Shown: positions 25,534-33,916 of the stretch, one piece after another
Layout of the letters: each line of letters opens with the position of its first letter
How positions within the stretch are numbered: the stretch's first letter is position 1
DNA from: Candidatus Finniella inopinata
Lineage (GTDB): Bacteria; Pseudomonadota; Alphaproteobacteria; Holosporales; Holosporaceae
NCBI GenBank assembly: GCA_945888455.1
Contig: CAMCZV010000004.1
Coordinates: forward strand, 1 to 64,000
DNA: 64,000 nt
Direction of reading: 5' to 3'
The notes under the pieces: generated by a model
The model's database searches: none
Told to the model about the DNA's origin: nothing
Seen by the model: the letters and a program-made list of their open reading frames with translations, nothing else
Translations under genes and position numbers: made by a program

Positions 25534-26421
25534 TTATCCTTGTGCATTAGATTTCGAGTCATCTTTTTCGGCCGATTCTTGTTCTGACGATGGGTTTTTA
25601 CTGTCCTTTTTACTGTCTTTTTTGATCGTCCTATTTGATTGCATAGCTCATATTGACCGCTACTGAAAATTTGTTTTCTATGTCTGTGCTGCCGCCGCCC
25701 TCCCAACTTCTGTGAAATGGAAACGGATGATCATAGGTCTGTGCAGTGCTCAAATCTGTATTTCCAATATAAAAGGGTGTCTTTTCAATGCGTAGACCCA
25801 ACACCTCTGCATGTTCTCTGGCTGTTTTTTCACCGTCCTTTAAGGCCTCTTTGGTTAATTCTTTTTGCACTTCAAAACCTTTTGAGTAAAAAAATTTCAG
25901 ACTTTGTTCAGAAAAGACAAATCCTTTTTTCATAAAAATGGCGGTTTTGTTTTGTACAGCAGGGGCCATGTCCAGATCATCCATGGTTACAAAAATCGCC
26001 TGTTGAATAGAGTATTTGTTTTGTTTCTTATCTGAACCATATTCCAAATCTGAAATTCTGATATCTGTACGATTGTCCACATGGATCATGTCTGACTTTA
26101 CGCCCATTTTGATCCAGAATTGCTTTAATTCCTTTATTTGCTTGTCCAGTTTTTGAAGCAGTTCTTTGTAGCAATCACCAATAACAGATAGGGCTAATTC
26201 CAATACCGCATAATCAGATCTAACCATTCTCTCTGCATACCCTGTTACATTCAATCCAGGGTGCTCCCCACCGTAACATACCCTGTATACCCTGATCCAG
26301 GGTTCTCCCTATCGTAATCGTAATAGTAACGGCCACAAACTTTACTGCTCATCGTGGTTAATCCACATGCACTCAGCAGAAAGGTAACAGCAATTATATT
26401 TTTTCTGAATTTTGTATTCAT
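25534..26421 (-). pseudogene. SIMPL-domain gene copy B, two frameshifts
   Basis: It has the same layout and the same G4-tract frameshift (26266-26269) as copy A: signal-peptide frame ending in VTVGSTLD-stop, then the SIMPL domain in the -1 frame. A second break lies near the C-terminus: the domain frame ends early at NMSYAIK-stop (25631), while the tail matching copy C (KDSKNPSSEQESAEKDDSK) continues in another frame to a TAA at 25534-25536. The 3' flank of about 165 bases is nearly identical to that of copy C, so the array arose by recent tandem duplication with a unit of about 1.14 kb. Confidence 0.75.
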
Positions 26422-26580
26422 TAACTGTTGTTGTATTAATGCGCTGTGCCTTTATGTTGATCTATTTTACTTTAAAAAACGTTAAAACAATTATTAAATT
26501 GTTGAAAAAAATAAATAAATCATTTTTTCTGTGATGGGAGTTTTGTATCAAAAAACCTTGGGTCTGGAATAGGGAATCAG

Positions 26581-26604
26581 AAAAACCCCAGGATTGGCCT
26601 GGGG
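26581..26604 (-). terminator. Terminator of SIMPL copy C
   Basis: Minus strand: CCCCAGG, loop CCAAT, CCTGGGG, then TTTTT; identical to the copy B terminator and placed about 70 bases after the copy C stop. Confidence 0.75.
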
Positions 26605-26671
26605 TTGGTTAACAAGAGGCAGCAACCCCTTCAAGGGGGGTTATTGATCCTTGCGCATCAGAGAAGCATCT

Positions 26672-27523
26672 TTATCCTTGTGCATTAGATTTCGAGTCAT
26701 CTTTTTCGGCCGATTCTTGTTCTGACGATGGGTTTTTACTGTCCTTTTTGAATGCATAATTCATATCAACCAATACGGTAAAATTGTTCTCTATGTTTTT
26801 GCTCCCGCTGAACCAACATCTTTCATAGGGTGATGGGTTTTCATAAGTCGAAACGCAGTCCAGTGTGGATTGGCCGATCCTGATTGGTACGATGCTTAGA
26901 CCCAGTGTCTGTGCATTTTCTGTGGCTGTTTTTTGACCATCCAGTATGGCCTCTTTGGTTAATTCTTTTTGCAATTCAGCAGCCTTAGTATACAAATAAT
27001 GTAAACTTTGTCGAGAAAAGACAAATCCTTTTTCCACCAAAGTGTTGGTTTTGTTTTGCACATCAGGGGCCATGTCCAGATCATCCATTGTTACAACAAT
27101 CGTCTGTTGAATAGAGTATTTGTTTTGTTTCTTATCCGAATTATATTCCAAATCTGAAATTCTGATATCTGTACGATTGTCCACATGGATCATGTCTGAC
27201 TTTACGCCCATTTTGATCCAGAATTGCTTTAATTGCTTGGTTTGCTGGTCCAGTTTTTGAAGCAGTTCTTTGTAGCAATCGCCAACAATAGAAAGGGTTA
27301 AGTTAAAGACTGCACGATCGGATTTAACTATTCTTTCGGCACGCCCTTTGATAGTCAGGCCAGGGATGGGGATGGATTGCTTCGATACATAACAATCCGG
27401 TACATAATGCTCGTTTCCATAGTCAACATAATCGCCACAAACCTTGCTGTTCATGGTGGTTGCACCAAATGCACCGAGAAGAAAAGTAAAGGCAAGTGTA
27501 TTTTTTCTGAATTTTGTAGTCAT
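26672..27523 (-). CDS. SIMPL-domain (DUF541/YggE-like) periplasmic protein, intact copy C
   Basis: 283 residues, the only copy of the three-gene array with one open frame. A signal peptide (MTTKFRKN plus a hydrophobic core to about residue 30) sends it to the periplasm or surface. The SIMPL domain runs from about residue 54 (LTIKGRAERIVKSD) to about 255 (NNFTVLVDMNYAFKKD), with the family's alternating strands and amphipathic helices. The Asp/Ser/Glu tail is shared with copies A and B. E. coli YggE lowers oxidative stress and Brucella BP26 is an immunodominant antigen; whether either role applies here is unknown. Confidence 0.85.
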   Translation of the reverse strand: MTTKFRKNTLAFTFLLGAFGATTMNSKVCGDYVDYGNEHYVPDCYVSKQSIPIPGLTIKGRAERIVKSDRAVFNLTLSIVGDCYKELLQKLDQQTKQLKQFWIKMGVKSDMIHVDNRTDIRISDLEYNSDKKQNKYSIQQTIVVTMDDLDMAPDVQNKTNTLVEKGFVFSRQSLHYLYTKAAELQKELTKEAILDGQKTATENAQTLGLSIVPIRIGQSTLDCVSTYENPSPYERCWFSGSKNIENNFTVLVDMNYAFKKDSKNPSSEQESAEKDDSKSNAQG

Positions 27524-27765
27524 TATTTAATCTTTTATTAAGAGGTTACTTCATCATATTAGCCCAATAAAAAATAAAGTCAATAATAATATTTTAATAT
27601 TAATTCAAAAAATGTTAACAAAAGTTTTAAGTTGTTGAAATAAAAGCCAAATAAAATTTGATTTTTTGCAAAATATTTCAACAGGGTTTTGAATGCAGAA
27701 ATGGGTCGGGACGTGGCGGCCCAGATGGGGTATACTGTGGGCACAAAAATGAACAAGAAATCCAT

Positions 27766-29169
27766 ATGTCCACGGCGTTGGTTTGTTTTCAAAATGATTT
27801 GCGTGTCGATGATCATCCGGCCCTGTATCAGGCCTGTCAAAATCACGATGCGGTCATCCCCATTTATGTTTATGACCCTTCTGGTATGGGCAGTGCACAA
27901 AAATGGTGGGTCCATCACAGCCTGATGGCTTTACAACGGCAATTATCAGAAAAAGGCATGATGTTGGGTCTGTACCGTGGAAATGTTCAAGATATTGTGA
28001 TGAATGTGGTGAAAACCCATGGGGTGGATGCCGTGTATTGGAATCATGCCATAACGGTTCAGGGAAAGCGCACCTATTCCACATTGGCCAAACAACTGGA
28101 TCATATGGGTATAAAAAATCAACAGTTCAATGGGCATTTGTTGTGCGATCCAGACCAGATTCGTACCAGTACGGGGTCCATTGCAAAAGTTTTTACACCC
28201 TTTTGGCGTAATTGTTTACAGCATATGGTTATACCAAACCCCATGATTATTTCTGAAAAGGATCGCATGGTCCCCCTTGTTTCTGATGATTTGAATGATT
28301 GGTCCTTGTTGCCGAACAGTCCCAATTGGGCCAAAGAATTTGATCAGCATTGGCAACCGGGGGTTATGGGTGCCGTGAAAAAGCTGGAACATTTTGCAAC
28401 GGATGCCTTATCCCACTATGCCACAAGACGCAATGATTTGGGTAAAGAGGGGGTGTCTTCTCTATCCCCCCACATTCATTTTGGTGAACTCAGTCTGTGG
28501 CAGATTTATCGACGTGTTACACAGGAAACAGGGGCAGATCCAGAGGGTGTGCGGGTTTTTACCTCTCAATTGGGATGGCGAGAGTTTTCCTATTATTTGT
28601 TGCACCATTTTCCCCATTTGCCTGACCAGAATTTTAAAGAGAAGATGAATTTTCCATGGAAAACAGACGAAAAGACGTTAACGGCTTGGAAAAAGGGTCA
28701 AACCGGGTTTCCCATCATTGATGCAGGCATGCGACAATTGTGGCACACAGGCACCATGAATAATCGGGCTCGCCTGATTGTCTCATCGTTTTTAACCAAA
28801 AATTTGATGACCGATTGGCGCGTTGGGGCGGCCTGGTTTATGGATACATTATTGGATGCCGATGAGGCCAATAACAGTGCAGGGTGGCAGTGGGTGGCCG
28901 GGTGTGGAGCCGATGCCGCACCGTATTTCCGTATTTTTAACCCCATTTTACAAGGTGAAAAATTTGATCCAGATGGCACATATGTCAAACGTTGGGTGCC
29001 TGAATTGGCGGACGTTCCAGCACGTTTGATTCATGATCCAGAAAAAATTCGAGTCTATTCCCGTGGTGGGTTATTTGGTGGGCATTACCCCGCCCCAATC
29101 GTTGATTTGGGTGCCACAAGAGACGCCGCACTGAAGGCCTATACAGAGTTAAAGGAATTGACCGATTAG
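27766..29169 (+). CDS. phrB: Deoxyribodipyrimidine photolyase
   Basis: 467 residues, cryptochrome/photolyase family, class I CPD type. It uses light and FADH to split UV-induced pyrimidine dimers. The N-terminal antenna domain begins CFQNDLRVDDHPAL. The FAD domain has SLSPHIHFGELS near 240-251, TSQLGWREFSYYLLHHFP near 274-291, the signature GFPIIDAGMRQLWHTG near 319-334 and WFMDTLLDADEANNSAGWQWVAGCGADA in two parts near 362-389. The start is the ATG at 27766; the frame extends 36 codons upstream without family similarity. nlpC/P60 gene follows by 3 bases. Confidence 0.95.
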   Translation: MSTALVCFQNDLRVDDHPALYQACQNHDAVIPIYVYDPSGMGSAQKWWVHHSLMALQRQLSEKGMMLGLYRGNVQDIVMNVVKTHGVDAVYWNHAITVQGKRTYSTLAKQLDHMGIKNQQFNGHLLCDPDQIRTSTGSIAKVFTPFWRNCLQHMVIPNPMIISEKDRMVPLVSDDLNDWSLLPNSPNWAKEFDQHWQPGVMGAVKKLEHFATDALSHYATRRNDLGKEGVSSLSPHIHFGELSLWQIYRRVTQETGADPEGVRVFTSQLGWREFSYYLLHHFPHLPDQNFKEKMNFPWKTDEKTLTAWKKGQTGFPIIDAGMRQLWHTGTMNNRARLIVSSFLTKNLMTDWRVGAAWFMDTLLDADEANNSAGWQWVAGCGADAAPYFRIFNPILQGEKFDPDGTYVKRWVPELADVPARLIHDPEKIRVYSRGGLFGGHYPAPIVDLGATRDAALKAYTELKELTD

Positions 29170-29172
29170 GGG

Positions 29173-30552
29173 TTGGTGTGGTTACATAAAACATTGTATA
29201 CACTATGGAATAGTAAGATCGTGAGAAAAACAGCAGTATCCTTTTTGTTGGGATGTTTCCCCATTTTTTTGGGTGGATGTCGTGAGCCATCTCCACCAGA
29301 TTTTGGACGCTGGTATCGTTTTGATGCTGTGGCGGATGAAAAAAATCAGCCACAAAGTGGATCTGAATTATTAAAAAAATATCCTATCAAAGGCTGTTTC
29401 AATGCAAACATTGATTTTGATAGGGTAAGGCGGTCTTGGGTATTGTCATGGACGAATAAACGGTTTAATTGGAAAGAGAGTTTACCAGGTTTTCTGGATA
29501 CACTTACTGACTGTTATCGAGAAAATTTTCGACCATGCACAGACCTGCAGTGGATTCAATCTGTTAAAAATAATGCCAATATGGAGGCCGTAGATACGGA
29601 ATCTGTCAATGGTGTACTGGTTTCTAATGCAGCATTGCGCAAGTTGCCGACGGATTATCCATGTTACATCAGAAAACAAGGTTTTGATTTTATTCCTTTG
29701 GATCGTTTGCAAAATAGCTTTGTCAATGCGGGCACGCCTGTGTACATCAGCCATTATTCAAAAGATCGTGCCTGGGTTATGATCGAAGATGTGGCGTCCA
29801 AAGCCGTTGGATTTGTTAAAACTTCTGACGTGGCAGTGGTTGATTCCTCTGCCATGAAGAGGGTAAGCACCTTACCTGTTGCTGTTTTTTTCAAAGATAA
29901 TCAGCCTCTGTACACGTCATTAGGACATTTTTTAGCATACAGTCGATTGGGGCAAGTAGCATTTGTAAAAAAGGAAACCGATAAAAATATTTGGATTTTA
30001 TGGCCAAAACGTACACCTTCTGGACGTGCCCAATGGGAAACCATTCGTGTTTCTAAAACCGTGGCCAGTACGCGTCCGTTGTCATTTTCTATGGATACCA
30101 TTCCGTCTGCATTAGATCAGTTGTTAGGAAAACCCTATGGTTGGGGGGGAACGTTGGGTAATCGCGATTGTTCCAGCATGATGCAAGATTATTTCCGTAT
30201 TTTTGGCTATGCATTGCCCAGAAATTCAAAGGCTCAGATGGAGGAAGGAGGGGTAATTATTGATTTATCAGGAAAGAGCCAGGCGGAAAAAGAGCGCCTG
30301 ATCATAGAAAAAGGTATACCTTATCGCACCATTTTATGGGCACCAGGTCATGTGACGTTGTATGTGGGGTCAGATAAGGGCAGGGTGTTGGTGGCCCATG
30401 CAAAACTGTCTTCGGATTTTATAAAACATGGATACGAAGGCAGCCACATCATTGGAAAAGCCATTGTTTCTAGCTTGTATCTTGATGCGGGTATCCCTGG
30501 CTTACAGCTTTCTTTTATTGATAGATTGGCGGCCATGACCCTGGTTAAATAA
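29173..30552 (+). CDS. NlpC/P60-family peptidase lipoprotein with SH3 domains
   Basis: About 459 residues from the longest frame. A lipobox (FLGGC) after a hydrophobic stretch makes it a probable lipoprotein. The middle is SH3-like (residues about 140-300) of the kind that precedes NlpC/P60 domains. The catalytic domain starts near 310 with GKPYGWGG, has the catalytic Cys in NRDCSSMM and the His in PGHVTLYVG. Such enzymes cut D-Glu-diaminopimelate bonds in peptidoglycan stems, for remodelling or recycling. The start is uncertain: TTG 29173, GTG 29176 or GTG 29221; the last gives the most typical 20-residue lipoprotein signal. Confidence 0.87.
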   Translation: MVWLHKTLYTLWNSKIVRKTAVSFLLGCFPIFLGGCREPSPPDFGRWYRFDAVADEKNQPQSGSELLKKYPIKGCFNANIDFDRVRRSWVLSWTNKRFNWKESLPGFLDTLTDCYRENFRPCTDLQWIQSVKNNANMEAVDTESVNGVLVSNAALRKLPTDYPCYIRKQGFDFIPLDRLQNSFVNAGTPVYISHYSKDRAWVMIEDVASKAVGFVKTSDVAVVDSSAMKRVSTLPVAVFFKDNQPLYTSLGHFLAYSRLGQVAFVKKETDKNIWILWPKRTPSGRAQWETIRVSKTVASTRPLSFSMDTIPSALDQLLGKPYGWGGTLGNRDCSSMMQDYFRIFGYALPRNSKAQMEEGGVIIDLSGKSQAEKERLIIEKGIPYRTILWAPGHVTLYVGSDKGRVLVAHAKLSSDFIKHGYEGSHIIGKAIVSSLYLDAGIPGLQLSFIDRLAAMTLVK

Positions 30553-30733
30553 TTTGCCTGTGGTGGGAGATCGGTTTGCCATAACCTCACACCAAACGGG
30601 GGGCAATAGGGGGCATGCCTTACTCTTTATGACAATGATGGAGGCGCACTTGGAGGGTGTCAAATGAACCATTTTGGATTCTCTGACATAAGGGCATCCT
30701 CGAGAGCGTATCTTTTCTTTATCATCTTGACTA
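30553..30733. other. Spacer upstream of the Fic remnant
   Basis: No gene or Fic catalytic motif (HPFxxGNGR) could be found in any frame here. The 5' part of the Fic gene therefore appears deleted rather than just frameshifted. Confidence 0.4.
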
Positions 30734-31026
30734 AGAAAAGATAGCTTCGTATTGTTTCTTAGTGCAGACAGATTGAGAAAAGATCATTCGCAAGTTTTAC
30801 GTACATTAGATCCAAAACAACCCAAAGCCTTGGAATGATTGAAAGGGTATGGTGTGGTGACAGCCAAACAAATAGAAGCTCTATTTGGCTTCCAGCCTAG
30901 AACGAATGCCACGCTTTGCAAAAAGTGGGTTGAAGGTAGCTTTTAGAAATAGCAGAAGCCTCTAACAAAGCCAGAAAATATAAGCTGGCAGAGTCTTACA
31001 CTGTTGTTGTGAAGGAAAATTTATGA
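30734..31026 (+). pseudogene. Fic-family gene remnant (C-terminal part only)
   Basis: The decayed frame reads DSFVLFLSADRLRKDHSQVLR, a spacer with a TGA at 30836-30838, then GYGVVTAKQIEALFGF, RTNATLCKKWVEGSF, a TAG at 30944-30946, and in the +2 frame LEIAEASNKARKYKLAE to a TGA at 31024-31026. This matches the C-terminal winged-helix part of Fic proteins, which ends in a xxLCxxWVExGFL...RxYxL pattern. The catalytic Fic core is missing. Its final TGA overlaps the ATG of the following kinase gene as ATGA, so both once formed a translationally coupled pair. Fic proteins AMPylate targets; this one cannot be functional. Confidence 0.72.
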
Positions 31027-31853
31027 ACACCTTACATTCCAACATCATCAGCATTTACGGAGAAAAAGGCAAAGCCTGGATAGATGAACTGCCTCAGATT
31101 GTTTCAGCGATATCTTCAAGGCTGGATTTACGTGATTTACAAGCAGTCACAAATCTTACTTACAACTATGTGCTGTCAGGCTTTCAGGGTAATAATTCTA
31201 TCATTTTAAAATTGGGACTTGATCATCAGGCACTGACGCGAGAAGCTTTTGCCCTCGAATGCTTTGCAGGATATGGTGTGGTGAAAATTCTTGCTGAAGA
31301 TAAGGGAATGCTGCTTCTAGAAAGAGCCGCGCCTGGCACGTCTCTTAAGCGCCATTTTCCAAATCAAGAACATGAATCTGTCAAAATTGCCTGTGGGGTT
31401 ATGAAAAAGCTGCGTCAAGCTACTATTCCCAAGCATCACAATTTTCCCCACATCAAAGATTGGCTTACAGCGCTGGATAAAGATTGGGCTATTCCTGATG
31501 GATATCTTCAAAAAGCAAGAAAGCTCCGAGACCAGCTGTTACAAACGTCTAAGCCCGATGTCTTGCTCCATGGCGATCTGCATCACGATAACATTTTGCA
31601 AAATGGTGATGATTGGGTGCTCATTGATCCTAAAGGGGTTATTGGTTCGCCTATGAATGAAATATGGGCATTTGTTATGAATATTGAGTGGGACATTCCA
31701 TTTATAGCACATTATTTTAACTTCAGAGCTCAGGATTTATTTGATTGGTATTTTGTGCATGTAATATGTGCTGCATGCTGGAATTTAGAATATAATATCG
31801 ATGCTAATTTATTCCTTAGACTTGCCGGAAAAGCATATTCATATGCTTTGTAA
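31023..31853 (+). CDS. APH(6)/hydroxyurea-type aminoglycoside phosphotransferase-like kinase
   Basis: 276 residues of the APH_6_hur family, which includes streptomycin 6-kinases such as StrB. An N-terminal lobe contains YNYVLSGF and SIILKLGL. The C-lobe has the catalytic loop LLHGDLHHDNIL near residues 178-189 and IDPKGVIGSPMNEIWAF near 199-215, where DPKG holds the metal-binding Asp. The start ATG overlaps the stop of the Fic remnant. Base composition and codon use look more AT-rich than neighbours, and with the decayed Fic gene this suggests a horizontally acquired two-gene unit. Actual substrate is unknown; a resistance role is not shown. Confidence 0.85.
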   Translation: MNTLHSNIISIYGEKGKAWIDELPQIVSAISSRLDLRDLQAVTNLTYNYVLSGFQGNNSIILKLGLDHQALTREAFALECFAGYGVVKILAEDKGMLLLERAAPGTSLKRHFPNQEHESVKIACGVMKKLRQATIPKHHNFPHIKDWLTALDKDWAIPDGYLQKARKLRDQLLQTSKPDVLLHGDLHHDNILQNGDDWVLIDPKGVIGSPMNEIWAFVMNIEWDIPFIAHYFNFRAQDLFDWYFVHVICAACWNLEYNIDANLFLRLAGKAYSYAL

Positions 31854-31978
31854 TTACACCGCCATATTTAAAAATTTAAATAGGTTGCAAATGTAATCCA
31901 TGACAGATCATTAATCATAATCCATGAGACGGCTCTCATTTTTCGGCAAGCTACGCAAATGAGCGCACAGACCAGAAC

Positions 31979-32036
31979 ATCCTCATTCTCGTGAAAACGG
32001 GGATCCAGTAGATTCCCGCCTACGCCGGAATGACAT
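31979..32036. repeat. Dispersed palindromic repeat, copy 1
   Basis: The element has tctcgtgaaaacggggatcc, then cagtagattcccgcctacgc and cggaatgacat. Its palindromic core ATTCCCGC-CTAC-GCCGGAAT has one mismatch. The pattern resembles widespread ATTCCC/GGGAAT repeats such as Neisseria dRS3. Confidence 0.8.
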
Positions 32037-32195
32037 GATGGATTGCGGGAATGACATAAGAGATGCGCAGGAATGACACAAGAGATGCGCGGGAAGGAAA
32101 TGATGGATTGCGGGAAAGAGATAAGAAATACGCAGGAAGGACATAGGAGATACGCCCTGTGACCCAGGTGCCATCCTCGTGAAAATCCTGCATTG

Positions 32196-32249
32196 TCATC
32201 CTCGTGAAAACGGGGATCCAGTAGATTCCCGCCTACGCGGGAATGACAT
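32196..32249. repeat. Dispersed palindromic repeat, copy 2
   Basis: Nearly identical to copy 1 about 215 bases away. The core at 32225-32244 is a perfect palindrome: ATTCCCGC, loop CTAC, GCGGGAAT. Fragments of the same element (gcgggaatgacat, gatgcgcaggaatgacac) fill the space between the two copies. Confidence 0.85.
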
Positions 32250-32307
32250 AGTAGAGCGTAGACGTGACATAGTAGAGCGTAGACGTGACATAGTAGAGCG
32301 TGGACGT
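32245..32307. repeat. 21-bp tandem repeat, three units
   Basis: The unit gacatagtagagcgtagacg plus t is repeated three times, with one change in the third. It starts inside the end of palindromic repeat copy 2 and probably arose from it by slippage. Minus-strand frames through it are repeat artefacts. Confidence 0.9.
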
Positions 32308-32536
32308 GACATAGGATAAGCAGGAATGACATAGGAAAAAACTAGGGCAGAGAGAGAGGGGTTGATTCACAATCGCCTGAAACGATTGTTCGCCCTTCGG
32401 GTTGCTTCGCATCGTCATCATGCCCCCGGCACGATGATCGAACCCTCTGCTCTCTTCATCCCTTTCAATAAAATCGTAGGTAATCTGGTAAATAACGAGC
32501 AAGGTCTCGGGGGTAGGAACGAGCAAGGTCTCGGGG
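32308..32536. other. Repeat-rich non-coding stretch beside tRNA-Ser
   Basis: No gene was found. The phrase aacgagcaaggtctcgggg occurs twice with a 24-base period (32494 and 32518), the second running into the tRNA 3' flank. A near-palindrome around 32411-32442 (catcgtcatcatg ... cacgatgatcg) could fold. Confidence 0.5.
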
Positions 32537-32626
32537 CGGAGAGAGAGGGATTCGAACCCTCGATACAGTTTTAAGCTGTATAACGGTTTAGCAAACCGTC
32601 GCCTTCAGCCACTCGGCCACCTCTCC
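32537..32626 (-). tRNA. tRNA-Ser (anticodon GCU)
   Basis: The minus strand folds as a class II tRNA of 90 bases. The acceptor GGAGAGG pairs with TCTCTCC, the anticodon loop is TTGCTAA (GCT), and a long variable arm (TATACAGCTTAAAACTGTA) marks a serine tRNA. The T-arm is GAGGG-TTCGAAT-CCCTC. CCA is not encoded. Confidence 0.95.
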
Positions 32627-32667
32627 AACATCTCTATATTGTATACCATTTAAATGGGAAAAAAAAG

Positions 32668-33885
32668 CTATGCCTTGGAATTTTTTATCTCTTTTTTGCA
32701 TAATTTTGAAAATGGCCAAAAGGACCAAAAAGACCAAAAGGAACTGGATGGTCGGTAATTCAATTTGATTTTACACCATTCGCGACACAGGTGTCGGGTT
32801 AATGCCACAGAGGGCAGAAAATCAGGATGAATACGCTCCATGGTCACAGAATCGGGAAACACCGTGGGTTTGGATCGCAAAGATTCATCAATCATGGGGT
32901 ATGATGCTGGCACAGCATTGGCGGCCTTGACGATATTAGAGCATTGGGCAATATTTTCTGGACGCAAGATGAAATTCAAGAACAGGTGGGCGTTTTTAGG
33001 ATGTTGCGCATTATGCGGTATGGCCATCATGTCAATCCAAATCACGCTGCCTTCTTTGGGGATGATATAGCAAATATCTTTTGCTGGATGCGTATTTTCT
33101 TCTCTGGCCATTTGCACGTATGTGGAAAAACCTTGGATCAATTCGCTGCTGCCCGTAACCAAATTTTCCACCTGTTTAGATCCCTCAAAAGCGTGAATAT
33201 GAGGTCGAACTTTCATCATTTGATCAACAGCCTTGTCCCAAAGGGAAATATTTTGACTGTTTGGTGATAATCCTAGGTACAGTAAAACGGCTTGTAATAC
33301 ATCGGTCACGGAATCCAATAAAAAGATGTGCCCTTCTTGCAATAAATATGACCAGCGTGGATCAAAAATCAACGCCCAGCTGTCCAGAGGGGCATCTGGC
33401 GCTCTGGCCAAAAGGGCATTGCGGTCATACCCTATGCCCGTTGTTCCCCACATATAGGGAATGCCATAGATTAATTTAGGGTCGGCATCGCCCAATTTTT
33501 CACAAATTTTTGGATCAATGTACCCAATATTGGGAATCAGAGCCTTGTTTAGAGCCAAGAATCGACCCGTGTGGATGCCACGAATAAAGACGGGCCAAGC
33601 CGGTGCCACCACCACATCATATCGCGTATCCAATAACAGCTGAGCTTCTAGGGATTCTACACTGTCATAAGCCGTGTACACCACACGAATGCCTGTTTCT
33701 TTTGTAAATTGATCAATCAAGGGCTTGGGAAGATAATCGGCCCAATTTGATAGGTATAAAACTTTTTCCAATTCCCCCGGATTCTGGGCAGATGCCCCAG
33801 GGCCATTGGTTTTGTTGGCGCACGACAGGGAAATGGTGCAAAAAAGACCAAAAATGATGGATGGTATTTTTGGGTATCGTTGCAT
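32668..33885 (-). CDS. PotF/PotD-like polyamine-binding ABC lipoprotein
   Basis: 405 residues. It is a periplasmic solute-binding protein of the spermidine/putrescine class. The signal ends in a lipobox-like SLSC. The mature part opens VLYLSNWADYLPKPLIDQF, the standard PotD/PotF beginning, followed by YDVVVAPAWPVFIRG and IPYMWGTTGIGYD. The C-terminus adds an odd Trp/Phe-rich tail (FWSFWSFWPF) before a Lys-rich end. The ATG at 33885 has GGAG upstream. The partner genes for ATPase and permeases (potGHI) are not adjacent, so it is an orphan in this window. Confidence 0.85.
   Translation of the reverse strand: MQRYPKIPSIIFGLFCTISLSCANKTNGPGASAQNPGELEKVLYLSNWADYLPKPLIDQFTKETGIRVVYTAYDSVESLEAQLLLDTRYDVVVAPAWPVFIRGIHTGRFLALNKALIPNIGYIDPKICEKLGDADPKLIYGIPYMWGTTGIGYDRNALLARAPDAPLDSWALIFDPRWSYLLQEGHIFLLDSVTDVLQAVLLYLGLSPNSQNISLWDKAVDQMMKVRPHIHAFEGSKQVENLVTGSSELIQGFSTYVQMAREENTHPAKDICYIIPKEGSVIWIDMMAIPHNAQHPKNAHLFLNFILRPENIAQCSNIVKAANAVPASYPMIDESLRSKPTVFPDSVTMERIHPDFLPSVALTRHLCREWCKIKLNYRPSSSFWSFWSFWPFSKLCKKEIKNSKA
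32708..32744. repeat. 9-bp repeats coding the Trp-rich tail of the PotF-like protein
   Basis: Units close to gaccaaaag recur about four times on the plus strand and encode (S/P)FW tripeptides on the minus strand. This looks like a slippage-made addition to the C-terminus. Confidence 0.7.
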
Positions 33886-33916
33886 AAAAAACTCCGTGCA
33901 AAACATGCTTTTTATT

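Larger units (their letters stand above)
25441..26748. repeat. Tandem duplication of the SIMPL 3' flank
   Basis: Bases 25441-25609 and 26579-26748 are almost identical: terminator hairpin, an aaccccttcaaggggg inverted repeat and the acidic-tail coding sequence, at an offset of about 1138 bases. Weaker similarity continues through the coding and upstream regions of copies A and B. Confidence 0.85.

Noticed and set aside
31979-32310. CRISPR array or transposon ends
   Set aside because: Repeat spacing is irregular, units are parts of one palindromic element, and neither cas genes nor a transposase frame is near.
31868-32332. A 154-codon minus-strand frame with repeated CHVYALLCH-like peptides
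   Set aside because: It is made entirely of the palindromic and tandem repeats of this spacer, has no ribosome site and no domain, and similar frames occur in the other phases.
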